A DNA stretch of 9,525 nt from an uncultured Blautia sp. (GCA_900541345.1 UQJE01000090.1:1-9525); one strand, 5' to 3'; positions 1 through 7,363 are shown, counted from the stretch's first letter. Notes: generated by a model from the letters alone, not told the origin. Made by a program: numbers and translations.

Positions 1-1169
1 TAGCCTTTCAGGCGTTTCATAAGATCCATGATCTTTTCGTTGCTGGAACGAACTTTTTCTACAGATACATCATGATTGATGATGTCGATGATGCTTGCCA
101 TGTATTTGCTCATATTTGCTTCTACATAATATGGTTTTTCCAGAAGCTCAGGGATACGGTAATTTAAGTTTGTGGTGATTACCTTGTCAATCCAGCCTTT
201 TTCGTAGTATTCATCAAATTTATGAAGACCGTCTGTAAAAAGACCGTAGGTTGTGCAGATAAATACACGGTTTGCGTGACGTTCTTTAATCTGTTTTGCT
301 ACGTCAAGCATACTTTCTCCGGAAGAAATCATATCGTCGATAATGACAACATCTTTTCCTTCTACGGAGTCTCCAAGGAACTCGTGGGCCACAATCGGAT
401 TTTTGCCGTTTACGATAGTAGAGTAATCGCGGCGTTTGTAGAACATACCCATATCTACCCCAAGGATATTGGAAAAATATACAGCTCTTGACATTGCGCC
501 TTCATCAGGACTGATAATCATGAGATGGTCGTTATCTACATGGAAATCAGGAACACTGCGTACGAGTGCCTTTAAGAACTGCTAAGTCGGGAAAAAGTTG
601 TCGAATCCATTCAGAGGAATGGAATTCTGTACACGCGGGTCATGTGCGTCAAAAGTAATAATATTGGAAACGCCCATGTCGCTCAGTTCCTTTAATGCAA
701 GAGCACAGTCAAGAGATTCTCTTTTGGAGCGTCTGTGCTGACGGCCTTCATAAAGAAACGGCATGATAACATTGATTCTGTGTGCTTTTCCGGTGGCTGC
801 AGAGATAATTCTCTTTAAGTCCTGATAATGATTGTCCGGGGACATGTGGTTTTCATGACCGCATACAGAGTAGGTAAGGCTGTAATTTGTAATGTCAACC
901 ATGATATAAAGGTCTGTACCGCGGACAGACTCTTTGATATACCCTTTTCCTTCACCTGTACCAAAACGCGGACATTCGCAGTCTACAAGGAAAGTGCTCT
1001 CACTGTATCCCTGTGGGATAATGCTGAGCTGTTTTTTGGAAACAAGCTCCTTGCGGAATTTTACCAGCTTCCTGTCTACTTCTTCTGCAAGCTCGCGGCA
1101 GCCTGCCAGTGCGGCAATACGAATAGGGGCAACAGGCATAGATTTCTCCAATAATTCTATGTTTGGCAT
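1..1169 (-). pseudogene. prs: Ribose-phosphate pyrophosphokinase with an in-frame internal TAG
   Basis: Prs makes phosphoribosyl pyrophosphate from ribose 5-phosphate and ATP for purine, pyrimidine, His, Trp and NAD synthesis in the cytosol. Translation starts at ATG 1169-1167, five bases after AGGAGG (1180-1175). Residues 1-195 hold the N-terminal half, with YEGRQHRR (140-147) and TFDAHDPRVQNS (172-183) matching conserved catalytic segments of the family. Codon 196 (584-582) is TAG. The same frame then stays open to base 3 (codon 389) and contains the PRPP-binding loop as IIDDMISSGES, with Asp278 and Asp279. The last two bases read TA, so the normal stop probably lies at the window edge. The length of about 389 codons fits the longer, divergent Prs of Lachnospiraceae. 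I see no frameshift or other lesion, so this is a very recent nonsense mutation, a suppressed stop or a sequence error. The first 195 residues alone lack the PRPP loop and should be inactive. Confidence 0.85.
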
Positions 1170-1225
1170 AGTATCCTCCTAAGTATGATGTTAAATTTTC
1201 TTAAAAAAATAAAGCTCTACCTTTA

Positions 1226-1254
1226 TTTATAACATTTGCCCTAAATATCGTCAA
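1226..1254 (-). promoter_or_regulatory. Sigma-A promoter for prs
   Basis: On the minus strand TTGACG (1254-1249) and TATAAA (1231-1226) are separated by exactly 17 bases, a near-consensus vegetative promoter. It lies about 57 bases before the prs start codon and is divergent from the promoter of the rightward operon. Its strength fits a housekeeping gene. The match is read from sequence only. Confidence 0.7.
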
Positions 1255-1262
1255 GGAATTTA

Positions 1263-1291
1263 TTGATTTTTACCCGGAAAATTGGTATGAT
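1263..1291 (+). promoter_or_regulatory. Sigma-A promoter with extended -10 for the DUF512-der-plsY-gpsA operon
   Basis: TTGATT (1263-1268) and TATGAT (1286-1291) are 17 bases apart, and TGG directly before the -10 gives the TGn extended -10 element. Transcription would start near 1298, leaving a leader of about 80 bases before the preferred start at 1378. The -35 elements of the two divergent promoters (1249-1254 and 1263-1268) are only 8 bases apart, so one regulator or local supercoiling could affect both. Confidence 0.6.
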
Positions 1292-1377
1292 AATGAAGAT
1301 AATGATAAATTATGGGTATCAATGCCCTTTTTAAAGATAGACAGGCAGAATTGAAAACTGCTTCAGTTGAGGTGAAC

Positions 1378-2787
1378 ATGAAAAAAGAAAAGAAGCATAT
1401 TATTTCTTCTGTGCTTCCAGGAAGTATTGCAGAAGAACTTGAGCTTGCTCCCGGAGACGCTCTTCTTTCTGTAAACGGACAGCCTGTTGAGGATGTGTTT
1501 GATTACCGCTATCTTATGAACGAAGAATATGTGGAGCTTCTGATTGAAAAGGCGGACGGAGAAGTGTGGGAGCTTGAGGTGGAGAAGGAGTATGAAGAAG
1601 ATCTTGGAGTGGAATTTGAAAATGGACTGATGGACGAATATCGTTCCTGCTGTAATAAGTGCATTTTCTGTTTTGTTGACCAGATGCCACCGGGAATGCG
1701 TGATACTCTTTACTTTAAGGATGATGATTCAAGACTTTCTTTCCTGCAGGGAAATTATGTAACTCTTACCAATATGAGTGACCATAATATTGAACGGATT
1801 ATTCGGTATCATCTGGAACCGATCAATATTTCTTTTCAGACGATGAACCCGAAGCTTCGCTGTGAGATGCTCCATAACCGTTTTGCGGGGGAGGCGCTCA
1901 AAAAAGTAGATGTGCTTTATAAAGCGGGAATTACTATGAATGGACAGATTGTTCTCTGTAAAGGAGTGAATGATAAGGAAGAACTGGAATACAGCCTTTC
2001 AAAACTTTCTGAGTATGCTCCTGTGCTTCAGAGTGTTTCTGTAGTGCCGGTGGGACTTTCCAGATTCAGAGACGGTCTTTATCCTCTTGAGCCGTTTGAC
2101 AGAGAGGATGCAAAAGAGGTTTTAAAAACGATTCATTGCTGGCAGGAAAAAATGATGAAGAAACACGGAATCCATTTTATTCATGCATCAGATGAATGGT
2201 ATATTCTTGCGGGAGAAGAACTTCCGGAGGAAGAGCGGTACGACGGGTATCTTCAGCTTGAAAACGGAGTGGGAATGCTCCGCCTTTTGGATGCTGAGGT
2301 TGGGGAGTGCCTTGCTGAGAAAGAGGGCGATGAAAGACAGGTTCGGGGAACTTTGGCAACCGGACTTCTGGCAGCGCCTTTCCTGAAAAAACACATGGAA
2401 AGCATTCAGAAAAAATTCCCTGGAGTATGTGTGGAAGTGCAGCCTGTAGTCAACCACTTTTTCGGGGAAAATATTACAGTTTCCGGTCTGATCACCGGAC
2501 AGGACTTAAAAGAGCAGTTAAAGGGAAAAGAACTGGGAGAGCGTCTTTTCATTCCATGCAGTATGTTGCGGGATGGGGAGGAAATATTTCTTGATGATGT
2601 GACACTTTCAGAGCTTTCCGGGGAGCTTAAAGTTCCCATTACAGTAGTAGACAGCGGCGGCAGTGATCTGGTAGATGCAGTAATCGGCTCGCCTGAGCAG
2701 AAAGAACGAAAAAGGAGACAAATGTATGAGCAAACCGGTAGTTGCAATTGTGGGAAGACCCAATGTGGGGAAATCCACACTGTTTAA
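1378..2787 (+). CDS. DUF512 family PDZ/radical-SAM-like protein
   Basis: The 469-residue protein has an N-terminal PDZ-like segment (about residues 6-65, with PGSIAEEL and GDALLSVNG). A radical-SAM type CX3CX2C cluster motif follows at Cys91, Cys95 and Cys98, in front of FCFVDQMPPGMR, and then a long DUF512 C-terminal domain. The cluster suggests a [4Fe-4S] enzyme using S-adenosylmethionine; the substrate is unknown. The family is well known as a neighbour of der in Clostridia. I chose ATG 1378 because GAGGTG sits just upstream and it begins the usual MKKEKK-HIISS start of the family; an in-frame ATG at 1312 would add 22 residues but has only a weak ribosome site. The C terminus runs 62 bases into der in another frame, so the last 20 residues are read from the start codon and P-loop codons of der. 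Confidence 0.88.
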   Translation: MKKEKKHIISSVLPGSIAEELELAPGDALLSVNGQPVEDVFDYRYLMNEEYVELLIEKADGEVWELEVEKEYEEDLGVEFENGLMDEYRSCCNKCIFCFVDQMPPGMRDTLYFKDDDSRLSFLQGNYVTLTNMSDHNIERIIRYHLEPINISFQTMNPKLRCEMLHNRFAGEALKKVDVLYKAGITMNGQIVLCKGVNDKEELEYSLSKLSEYAPVLQSVSVVPVGLSRFRDGLYPLEPFDREDAKEVLKTIHCWQEKMMKKHGIHFIHASDEWYILAGEELPEEERYDGYLQLENGVGMLRLLDAEVGECLAEKEGDERQVRGTLATGLLAAPFLKKHMESIQKKFPGVCVEVQPVVNHFFGENITVSGLITGQDLKEQLKGKELGERLFIPCSMLRDGEEIFLDDVTLSELSGELKVPITVVDSGGSDLVDAVIGSPEQKERKRRQMYEQTGSCNCGKTQCGEIHTV

Positions 2788-4051
2788 TGCGCTGGCAGGT
2801 GAGAAAATTTCTATTGTAAAGGATACACCGGGCGTTACAAGAGACCGAATTTATGCGGACGTTAATTGGCTTGATAAAAATTTTACTTTGATTGATACAG
2901 GGGGAATTGAGCCGGACAGCAGCGATATTATTCTTTCCCAGATGAGAGAACAGGCACAGATTGCCATTGATACGGCAGATGTAATTGTTTTTATTACAGA
3001 TGTGCATCAGGGGCTTGTGGATTCTGATGCGAAAGTGGCAGATATGCTGAGAAGAAGCGGAAAGCCGGTTGTTCTCGTGGTAAATAAAGTAGACAGTATA
3101 CAGAAATATATGATGGATGTATATGAGTTTTACAATCTTGGAATCGGAGAGCCTGTGCCTGTTTCTGCAGCGAACCGTATGGGAATCGGCGATATGCTGG
3201 ACGAAATTGTAAAACATTTTCCGGAAGGTGCGGGAGAAGAGGAAGATGAGGATATACCGAAGATTGCCATCGTAGGGAAACCGAATGTGGGAAAATCATC
3301 TCTTGTAAATAAGCTTTTAGGTGAGGAACGTGTCATTGTTTCTGACATTGCGGGAACCACAAGAGACGCAGTAGATACAAAGGTAAAATGGCAGGGGCGT
3401 GATTATATTTTCATAGATACTGCCGGTCTTCGAAGAAAAGGAAAGGTAAAAGAGGAGATTGAGCGATACAGCGTAATCCGTACAGTGACGGCAGTAGAAC
3501 GCGCAAGTATTGTTGTTCTTATGATCGATGCGACAGAAGGAGTTACCGAGCAGGATGCAAAAATTGCGGGAATCGCCCATGAAAGAGGAAAAGGCGTGAT
3601 TATTGCAGTGAATAAATGGGATGCCATCGAAAAAAATGACAAGACCATTTACAAGCACACAAACCGTATCCGGGAAGTGCTCGCCTATATGCCTTATGCA
3701 GAGATTATATTTATTTCTGCAAAAACAGGGCAGAGGATTCCGAAACTGTTCGAGACGATTGACACAGTTATCGAGAACCAGACCCTTCGTGTGCAGACAG
3801 GTGTGTTAAATGAAATTCTCTCTGAGGCAGTTGCCATGCAGCAGCCGCCTTCTGACAAGGGAAAACGGCTTAAGATTTTCTATATGACCCAGGTTGGGGT
3901 AAAACCGCCTACTTTTGTGATATTTGTAAATGATAAAGAGCTGATGCACTTTTCTTACACAAGATATATCGAAAATAAAGTACGGGACGCTTTTGGATTC
4001 CGGGGAACTTCCCTTAAGTTTATTATCCGGGAGCGGGGAGAGAAGGAATAA
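2726..4051 (+). CDS. der: Ribosome assembly GTPase Der (EngA)
   Basis: Der is an essential cytosolic GTPase with tandem G domains that acts in maturation of the 50S ribosomal subunit. The 441-residue length is typical. G domain 1 shows GRPNVGKS (residues 10-17), DTGG and NKVD (120-123). G domain 2 shows GKPNVGKSS (184-192), DTAG and NKWD (296-299). An acidic linker lies between them (about 171-178, EEEDED). The C-terminal KH-like domain ends with the usual FGFRGTSLKFIIRER block. The start at 2726 has AAAGGAG at 2711-2717 and gives the expected MSKPVVAIVGRPN N terminus. It overlaps the end of the DUF512 gene by 62 bases, which suggests coupled translation, and plsY follows after 7 bases. Confidence 0.97.
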   Translation: MSKPVVAIVGRPNVGKSTLFNALAGEKISIVKDTPGVTRDRIYADVNWLDKNFTLIDTGGIEPDSSDIILSQMREQAQIAIDTADVIVFITDVHQGLVDSDAKVADMLRRSGKPVVLVVNKVDSIQKYMMDVYEFYNLGIGEPVPVSAANRMGIGDMLDEIVKHFPEGAGEEEDEDIPKIAIVGKPNVGKSSLVNKLLGEERVIVSDIAGTTRDAVDTKVKWQGRDYIFIDTAGLRRKGKVKEEIERYSVIRTVTAVERASIVVLMIDATEGVTEQDAKIAGIAHERGKGVIIAVNKWDAIEKNDKTIYKHTNRIREVLAYMPYAEIIFISAKTGQRIPKLFETIDTVIENQTLRVQTGVLNEILSEAVAMQQPPSDKGKRLKIFYMTQVGVKPPTFVIFVNDKELMHFSYTRYIENKVRDAFGFRGTSLKFIIRERGEKE

Positions 4052-4058
4052 AAAGATT

Positions 4059-4709
4059 ATGGAACGCTTGATTTGCTTGGCAATAGGATATATATGCGGA
4101 TTGTTTCAGACTTCCTATATTATTGGAAGACTGCATAAGACAGATATACGGGAACATGGAAGCGGAAATGCGGGAACGACAAACGCACTTCGCACATTCG
4201 GCAAAAAAGCGGGGGCAATCACGCTTCTCTGCGACTGCCTGAAATGTGTGGTGGCTATTTGGATCGTAAAAGCGCTTTTTGGAAAAGACTATGGGGAAAT
4301 TCTTCCGCTTTTAAGTCTTTATGCGGCAGCGGGCTGTATTTTGGGACATAATTTTCCTGTTTATCTGAAATTTAAAGGGGGAAAGGGGATTGCTGCATCA
4401 GTAGGTCTGCTTCTTGCTTTTGACTGGAGAATTTTTGCAGTCTGCTTTGTTGTGTTTTTTGGATTGTTTTTTGCAACGCATTATGTGTCTTTATGCTCCA
4501 TCAGTGCTTATGTGGCGGCGCTTATCTGCGTGGTAATTTTTGGGCAGATGGGAAGCTACGGTATGGATGCTCCTCATACGATGGAGTTGTATGGAGTTAT
4601 GGCGGCGCTTACGCTGCTGGCACTGTTTCGTCACAGGGCAAATATTCGCCGCCTTCTTGCGGGTACTGAAAATAAGATTTTCCTGGGAAAAACCGGGAAG
4701 AAAGGGTAA
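4059..4709 (+). CDS. plsY: Acyl-phosphate:glycerol-3-phosphate acyltransferase PlsY
   Basis: PlsY is a membrane enzyme that moves an acyl group from acyl-phosphate to sn-glycerol 3-phosphate, giving lysophosphatidate, the first step of phospholipid synthesis in most Gram-positive bacteria. The 216-residue product is very hydrophobic, with about five membrane segments, starting at residues 4-22. All three PlsY motifs are present: GSGNAGTTN (34-42), GHNFPVYLKFKGGKG (from 96) and HRANIRRLLAGTENKI (from 192). I use ATG 4059, which follows AAGGA in the end of der and gives the normal short N terminus; the frame is open back to 3993, but that start lies inside der. GpsA, the next gene, supplies its substrate. 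Confidence 0.95.
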   Translation: MERLICLAIGYICGLFQTSYIIGRLHKTDIREHGSGNAGTTNALRTFGKKAGAITLLCDCLKCVVAIWIVKALFGKDYGEILPLLSLYAAAGCILGHNFPVYLKFKGGKGIAASVGLLLAFDWRIFAVCFVVFFGLFFATHYVSLCSISAYVAALICVVIFGQMGSYGMDAPHTMELYGVMAALTLLALFRHRANIRRLLAGTENKIFLGKTGKKG

Positions 4710-4720
4710 GGGTGAAATGT

Positions 4721-5731
4721 ATGGCAAAAATCAGTGTATTAGGAGCGGGAAGCTGGGGTACTGCGCTTTCTTTGCTGCTTCACAATAACGGGCACGAAGT
4801 GACGCTCTGGTCGGCTCTTGAACATGAGGTGGAGATGCTCCGTGAGAAAAGAGAGCATACCTCCAAGCTTCCGGGGGTAATCCTCCCGGCTGAAATGGAA
4901 ATCACCACGGATTTGGAAAAGTGCCTGAAAGAGCCGGATGTGGCAGTTCTGGCAGTTCCGTCCCCATTCACAAGAAGTACCGCTCACCAGATGGCGCCGT
5001 TTGTAAGAAATCATCAGAAAATTGTAAATGTGGCAAAAGGTGTGGAAGAAAAAACACTTATGACGCTCAGTGAGATTATAGAAGAAGAAATTCCAAATGC
5101 AGACGTCAGCGTTCTTTCCGGTCCAAGCCATGCTGAGGAAGTGGGAAAGGGGATTCCGACCACCTGTGTAGTAAGCAGCCGTACAAGAGAGACTGCAGAA
5201 TATCTTCAGGGGATTTTCATGAGCCCTGTATTTCGTGTGTATACCACTCCTGATATTCTCGGTGTGGAACTGGGCGGGGCTCTTAAAAATGTAATAGCTC
5301 TGGCGGCAGGAACAGCAGATGGTCTTGGGTATGGAGATAATACAAAGGCGGCTCTCATTACAAGAGGAATTGCAGAGATTGCAAGACTCGGTGTAAAAAT
5401 GGGGGCAAAATCAGAAACATTCTATGGTCTTTCTGGAATCGGGGATTTGATTGTTACCTGTGCAAGTGTGCACAGCAGAAATAGAAAAGCCGGATTCCTT
5501 ATAGGGCAGGGTCGAACAATGGAAGAAGCGATGAAGGAAGTGCAGATGGTAGTGGAAGGTGTGTATTCTGCAAAGGCTGCAAAGGGGCTTTCTGAAAAAT
5601 ATGAAGTGGAAATGCCAATCATCACAGAAGTAAATAAAGTGCTTTTTGAGGGGAAAGCGGCATCGGAGGCAGTGATGGACCTGATGCTTCGTGATAAAAA
5701 AGTAGAGACTCCCATGCTTCCGTGGGAATAA
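4721..5731 (+). CDS. gpsA: NAD(P)-dependent glycerol-3-phosphate dehydrogenase GpsA
   Basis: GpsA reduces dihydroxyacetone phosphate to sn-glycerol 3-phosphate in the cytosol, feeding PlsY encoded just upstream. The 336-residue protein starts with the Rossmann motif GAGSWGTAL (residues 8-16). It then has LSGPSHAEEV, the catalytic-lysine block GGALKNV with Lys189, and the substrate-binding GLSGIGDLIVTC and SRNRKAG segments. Length and motif order are those of an intact enzyme. I prefer ATG 4721, with AGGGTG at 4709-4714, since MAKISVLGAGSWG is the normal beginning. A GTG at 4712 in the same frame would add three residues and cannot be excluded. It is the last gene of the operon and is followed by a terminator. 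Confidence 0.96.
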   Translation: MAKISVLGAGSWGTALSLLLHNNGHEVTLWSALEHEVEMLREKREHTSKLPGVILPAEMEITTDLEKCLKEPDVAVLAVPSPFTRSTAHQMAPFVRNHQKIVNVAKGVEEKTLMTLSEIIEEEIPNADVSVLSGPSHAEEVGKGIPTTCVVSSRTRETAEYLQGIFMSPVFRVYTTPDILGVELGGALKNVIALAAGTADGLGYGDNTKAALITRGIAEIARLGVKMGAKSETFYGLSGIGDLIVTCASVHSRNRKAGFLIGQGRTMEEAMKEVQMVVEGVYSAKAAKGLSEKYEVEMPIITEVNKVLFEGKAASEAVMDLMLRDKKVETPMLPWE

Positions 5732-5740
5732 AAGGAACAG

Positions 5741-5773
5741 AAAAGGCAGATGCGAGAGTGCATCTGCCTTTTT
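5741..5773 (+). terminator. Bidirectional intrinsic terminator between gpsA and the aldo/keto reductase gene
   Basis: GGCAGATGC (5745-5753) and GCATCTGCC (5760-5768) form a perfect 9-bp stem with a 6-base loop. Five T follow (5769-5773) and four A precede (5741-5744). Read rightward it ends the gpsA transcript 10 bases after its stop. Read leftward the A run becomes a short U tract, so it can also end the convergent reductase transcript. Confidence 0.88.
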
Positions 5774-5816
5774 GCGGAATGGTTTTTGTAAAAGAAATGT
5801 GGCGGCAATGGATGTG

Positions 5817-6644
5817 TTAAAAAGGAATGTCTCTTAAGTCTTCTGGGATACCGGAAGTTCTTAAGTCTTCGTTTAAGGTATCAATAATCGCCATATCTTC
5901 TTCTGCGATTTCAAAGTCAAAAATTTCACTGTTGCTTAAGATTCGTTCTGGATTAGAGGATTTCGGAATAACGGAGATTCCTTTCTGCACTGCCCAGCGA
6001 AGTCCGATCTGTGCAGGAGTTTTTGCATATTTTGTTCCCAGGACGCACATAACGTCGTTGTCGAGATATGCGCCTCTTCCAAGGGGAGCGTATGCCTGTA
6101 CTTGTATGTTGTTATCTTGGCAGTATTCAATCAGTTCCCTGGGGTAGCATAGAGGGTGACATTCAATCTGGTTTACGGCAGGTACAATACCGGAAACGTG
6201 CTTTAATTCTTTCAGGTGGCGGATCTCGAAATTGCTGACGCCGATAGAACGGGCGCGTCCGCTTTCCAGGAGCTTTTCCATTTCAAGCCAGGTTCCTGTG
6301 TAACAGCCGGGAACAGGCCAGTGTATAAGGTATAAATCCACGTAATCTGTTTTCAGACGTTCCAGACTTCTGGAGAGAGAGCCTTCAATATCGCCAAGGC
6401 GCTGTGCGGTATTCCACACCTTTGTGGTGAGAAACAATTCTCTTCGGGAGATCCCTGATTTTTCGATGGCGTGTCCTACGAGTTCTTCGTTTTTGTATAC
6501 AGAGGCAGTGTCTATCAGTCGGTATCCGCAGTGAAGTGCAGATGAAATGGCAGTTTCTGCTTCTGTATGGTCGGTCAGTTTATATACACCCAGTCCTAAA
6601 AGGGGCATTTCTCTGTTGTTGTTCAGAAAAACAGTCTGTTTCAC
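5817..6644 (-). CDS. Aldo/keto reductase (2,5-diketo-gluconate reductase-like)
   Basis: This 275-residue protein belongs to the NADPH-dependent aldo/keto reductase superfamily, which reduces aldehydes and ketones to alcohols inside a TIM barrel. The full catalytic tetrad is visible: Asp45 and Tyr50 in DTASVYKNE, Lys75 in TTKVW and His108 in LIHWP. Signature segments GVSNF and VIPKSSN (Lys228, cofactor phosphate contact) are also present, and the length is standard. The start is GTG 6644-6642, eight bases after AGGAGG (6658-6653). An ATG seven bases upstream is out of frame. The true substrate cannot be told from sequence; methylglyoxal, glyoxals or sugar-derived ketones are usual for the family. 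It is a single-gene unit, convergent with gpsA and divergent from the nickel/MetF operon. Confidence 0.93.
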   Translation of the reverse strand: MKQTVFLNNNREMPLLGLGVYKLTDHTEAETAISSALHCGYRLIDTASVYKNEELVGHAIEKSGISRRELFLTTKVWNTAQRLGDIEGSLSRSLERLKTDYVDLYLIHWPVPGCYTGTWLEMEKLLESGRARSIGVSNFEIRHLKELKHVSGIVPAVNQIECHPLCYPRELIEYCQDNNIQVQAYAPLGRGAYLDNDVMCVLGTKYAKTPAQIGLRWAVQKGISVIPKSSNPERILSNSEIFDFEIAEEDMAIIDTLNEDLRTSGIPEDLRDIPF

Positions 6645-6689
6645 GGTTCATTCCTCCTCAAAAACAGTTATGTATCTTGTATCTGGTAA

Positions 6690-6720
6690 AGTATACCATA
6701 AAAATGTGAAAGAATCACAT
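6690..6720 (-). promoter_or_regulatory. Promoter and palindromic operator of the aldo/keto reductase gene
   Basis: On the minus strand TATACT (6695-6690) is a good -10 about 46 bases before the GTG start. The hexamer 17 bases further up is GTGATT, a poor -35. Exactly over this -35 and the spacer lies the perfect palindrome ATGTGA-N5-TCACAT (6704-6720). The position fits a repressor or an activator site. Half-sites resemble those of Crp/Fnr-type regulators (TGTGA), but these normally have a 6-base gap, so the regulator is unknown. Confidence 0.5.
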
Positions 6721-6778
6721 CATTTATGTTACAAATTTACTACAAGAAAATTGTTAAAAACAAGACAAGCGGGTTAAA

Positions 6779-6810
6779 AAAATCACAGTTTATCGTCGAA
6801 AATCACAGTT
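6779..6810 (+). repeat. Two direct repeats upstream of the nickel/MetF operon promoter
   Basis: AAAATCACAGTT occurs at 6779-6790 and again at 6799-6810, a centre distance of 20 bases, close to two helical turns, so both lie on the same DNA face. They sit 50-82 bases upstream of the -35 of the next gene, a place usual for an activator. The core AATCACA is also in the palindrome at 6713-6719. The role as a binding site is inferred. Confidence 0.4.
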
Positions 6811-6860
6811 ATTTACTGGGAAAAAAGAAGAATTATTGAGAAATATTTCATATAATATCC

Positions 6861-6889
6861 TTGATAATACCAGTGGAAAGATGTATAAT
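6861..6889 (+). promoter_or_regulatory. Sigma-A promoter of the His-rich/cooT/metF/cooC operon
   Basis: TTGATA (6861-6866) and TATAAT (6884-6889) have a 17-base spacer, nearly the vegetative consensus. Transcription would begin near 6896, about 75 bases before the start codon at 6971. The 326-base interval 6645-6970 has no gene; it holds this promoter, the two direct repeats, the opposing reductase promoter and a leader stem-loop. Confidence 0.68.
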
Positions 6890-6906
6890 GAATGTAATTG
6901 ATAAAT

Positions 6907-6954
6907 TCTTGTCACAACTTTGCCCTTTTTTAGGGAAAAGAGGGTTATGACAGA
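6907..6954 (+). promoter_or_regulatory. Stem-loop in the leader of the nickel/MetF operon
   Basis: TGTCACAAC (6910-6918) can pair with GTTATGACA (6944-6952) with a single C/A mismatch. Inside it CCCT (6923-6926) can pair with AGGG (6932-6935), or CCC with GGG at 6942-6944, giving alternative folds. It lies in the predicted 5' leader just before AGGAG (6961-6965). There is no T tract after the stem, so it is not a simple terminator. It matches no riboswitch that I recognise. Confidence 0.3.
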
Positions 6955-6970
6955 TTAGAAAGGAGTATTT

Positions 6971-7363
6971 ATGCATTTAATCAAAGATGAAAACGGCAAT
7001 CTGATTCACCACGGTCATGAGCACAGCCATGAGCATACTCATGAAGATGGTGTGAAGCATACACATACACACAGCCACGAAGCAGGAGAAGGCCATGAGC
7101 ATACTCATGACGAGGGCTGCGGACATACTCACTGTGGTTCCTGTGAGGGAGGAGACTGCAAGAATGAGACAGTTGCTCTTTTGACTTATATGCTCCAGCA
7201 CAACGAGCATCATGCAGCAGAGCTTGATCAGATGGCAGATAATCTTCAGAAAATGGGAATGGAAGCAGCGGCAAAAACCATTAAAGAAGGTGTTTCCGAT
7301 TTCCAGAAGGGAAATATGCGTCTTGGTCTTGCCCTTACTCTTGTAAAAGAAGAACTTAAGTAA
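6971..7363 (+). CDS. His/Cys-rich putative nickel-binding protein
   Basis: The 130-residue product has two parts. Residues 1-63 contain 17 His, mostly as HxH repeats (for example HGHEHSHEHTH at 14-24 and HTHTHSH at 30-36), plus four Cys (50, 55, 58, 63) in GCGHTHCGSC and GGDC. Residues 66-130 are predicted helical, with no signal peptide or membrane segment, so it is cytosolic. Such a tract binds Ni, Zn or Co. Nickel is favoured because cooT follows at once and cooC lies in the same operon, the partner set that accompanies the His-rich CooJ in Rhodospirillum rubrum. It is not an obvious CooJ orthologue: the His tract is N-terminal here and C-terminal in CooJ. ATG 6971 has AGGAG five bases upstream. 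Low complexity makes homology by His content unreliable. Confidence 0.8.
   Translation: MHLIKDENGNLIHHGHEHSHEHTHEDGVKHTHTHSHEAGEGHEHTHDEGCGHTHCGSCEGGDCKNETVALLTYMLQHNEHHAAELDQMADNLQKMGMEAAAKTIKEGVSDFQKGNMRLGLALTLVKEELK

Noticed and set aside
582..584. TAG in prs as a pyrrolysine codon
   Set aside because: No pyl genes are in the window, Prs is not known to use pyrrolysine, and the neighbouring residues suggest an ordinary Tyr position. Kept only as a thing to exclude.
828..1182. Plus-strand frames opposite prs
   Set aside because: They are shadows of a well-supported conserved gene on the other strand.
1312..1377. Longer N terminus for the DUF512 protein from ATG 1312
   Set aside because: Weak ribosome site and 22 residues with no family features; ATG 1378 has GAGGTG in front and the typical start.
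3993..4058. PlsY start inside der
   Set aside because: It would add 22 residues read out of frame from der; the PlsY hydrophobic N terminus begins cleanly at 4059.
6836..6856. TTGAGA with TATAAT as a second promoter before the His-rich gene
   Set aside because: The spacer is only 9 bases, and no fitting -35 lies 17 bases before this TATAAT; the pair at 6861-6889 is right.
6910..6952. TGTCA and TGACA as a CooA-type CO-sensor operator
   Set aside because: CooA-like sites need a gap near 6 bases; these halves are about 33 bases apart and lie downstream of the promoter, so an RNA stem is more likely.
6981..7274. Opposite-strand open frames over the His-rich gene
   Set aside because: They mirror the CAT/CAC repeats of the His tract, show no family features and have no proper ribosome site.
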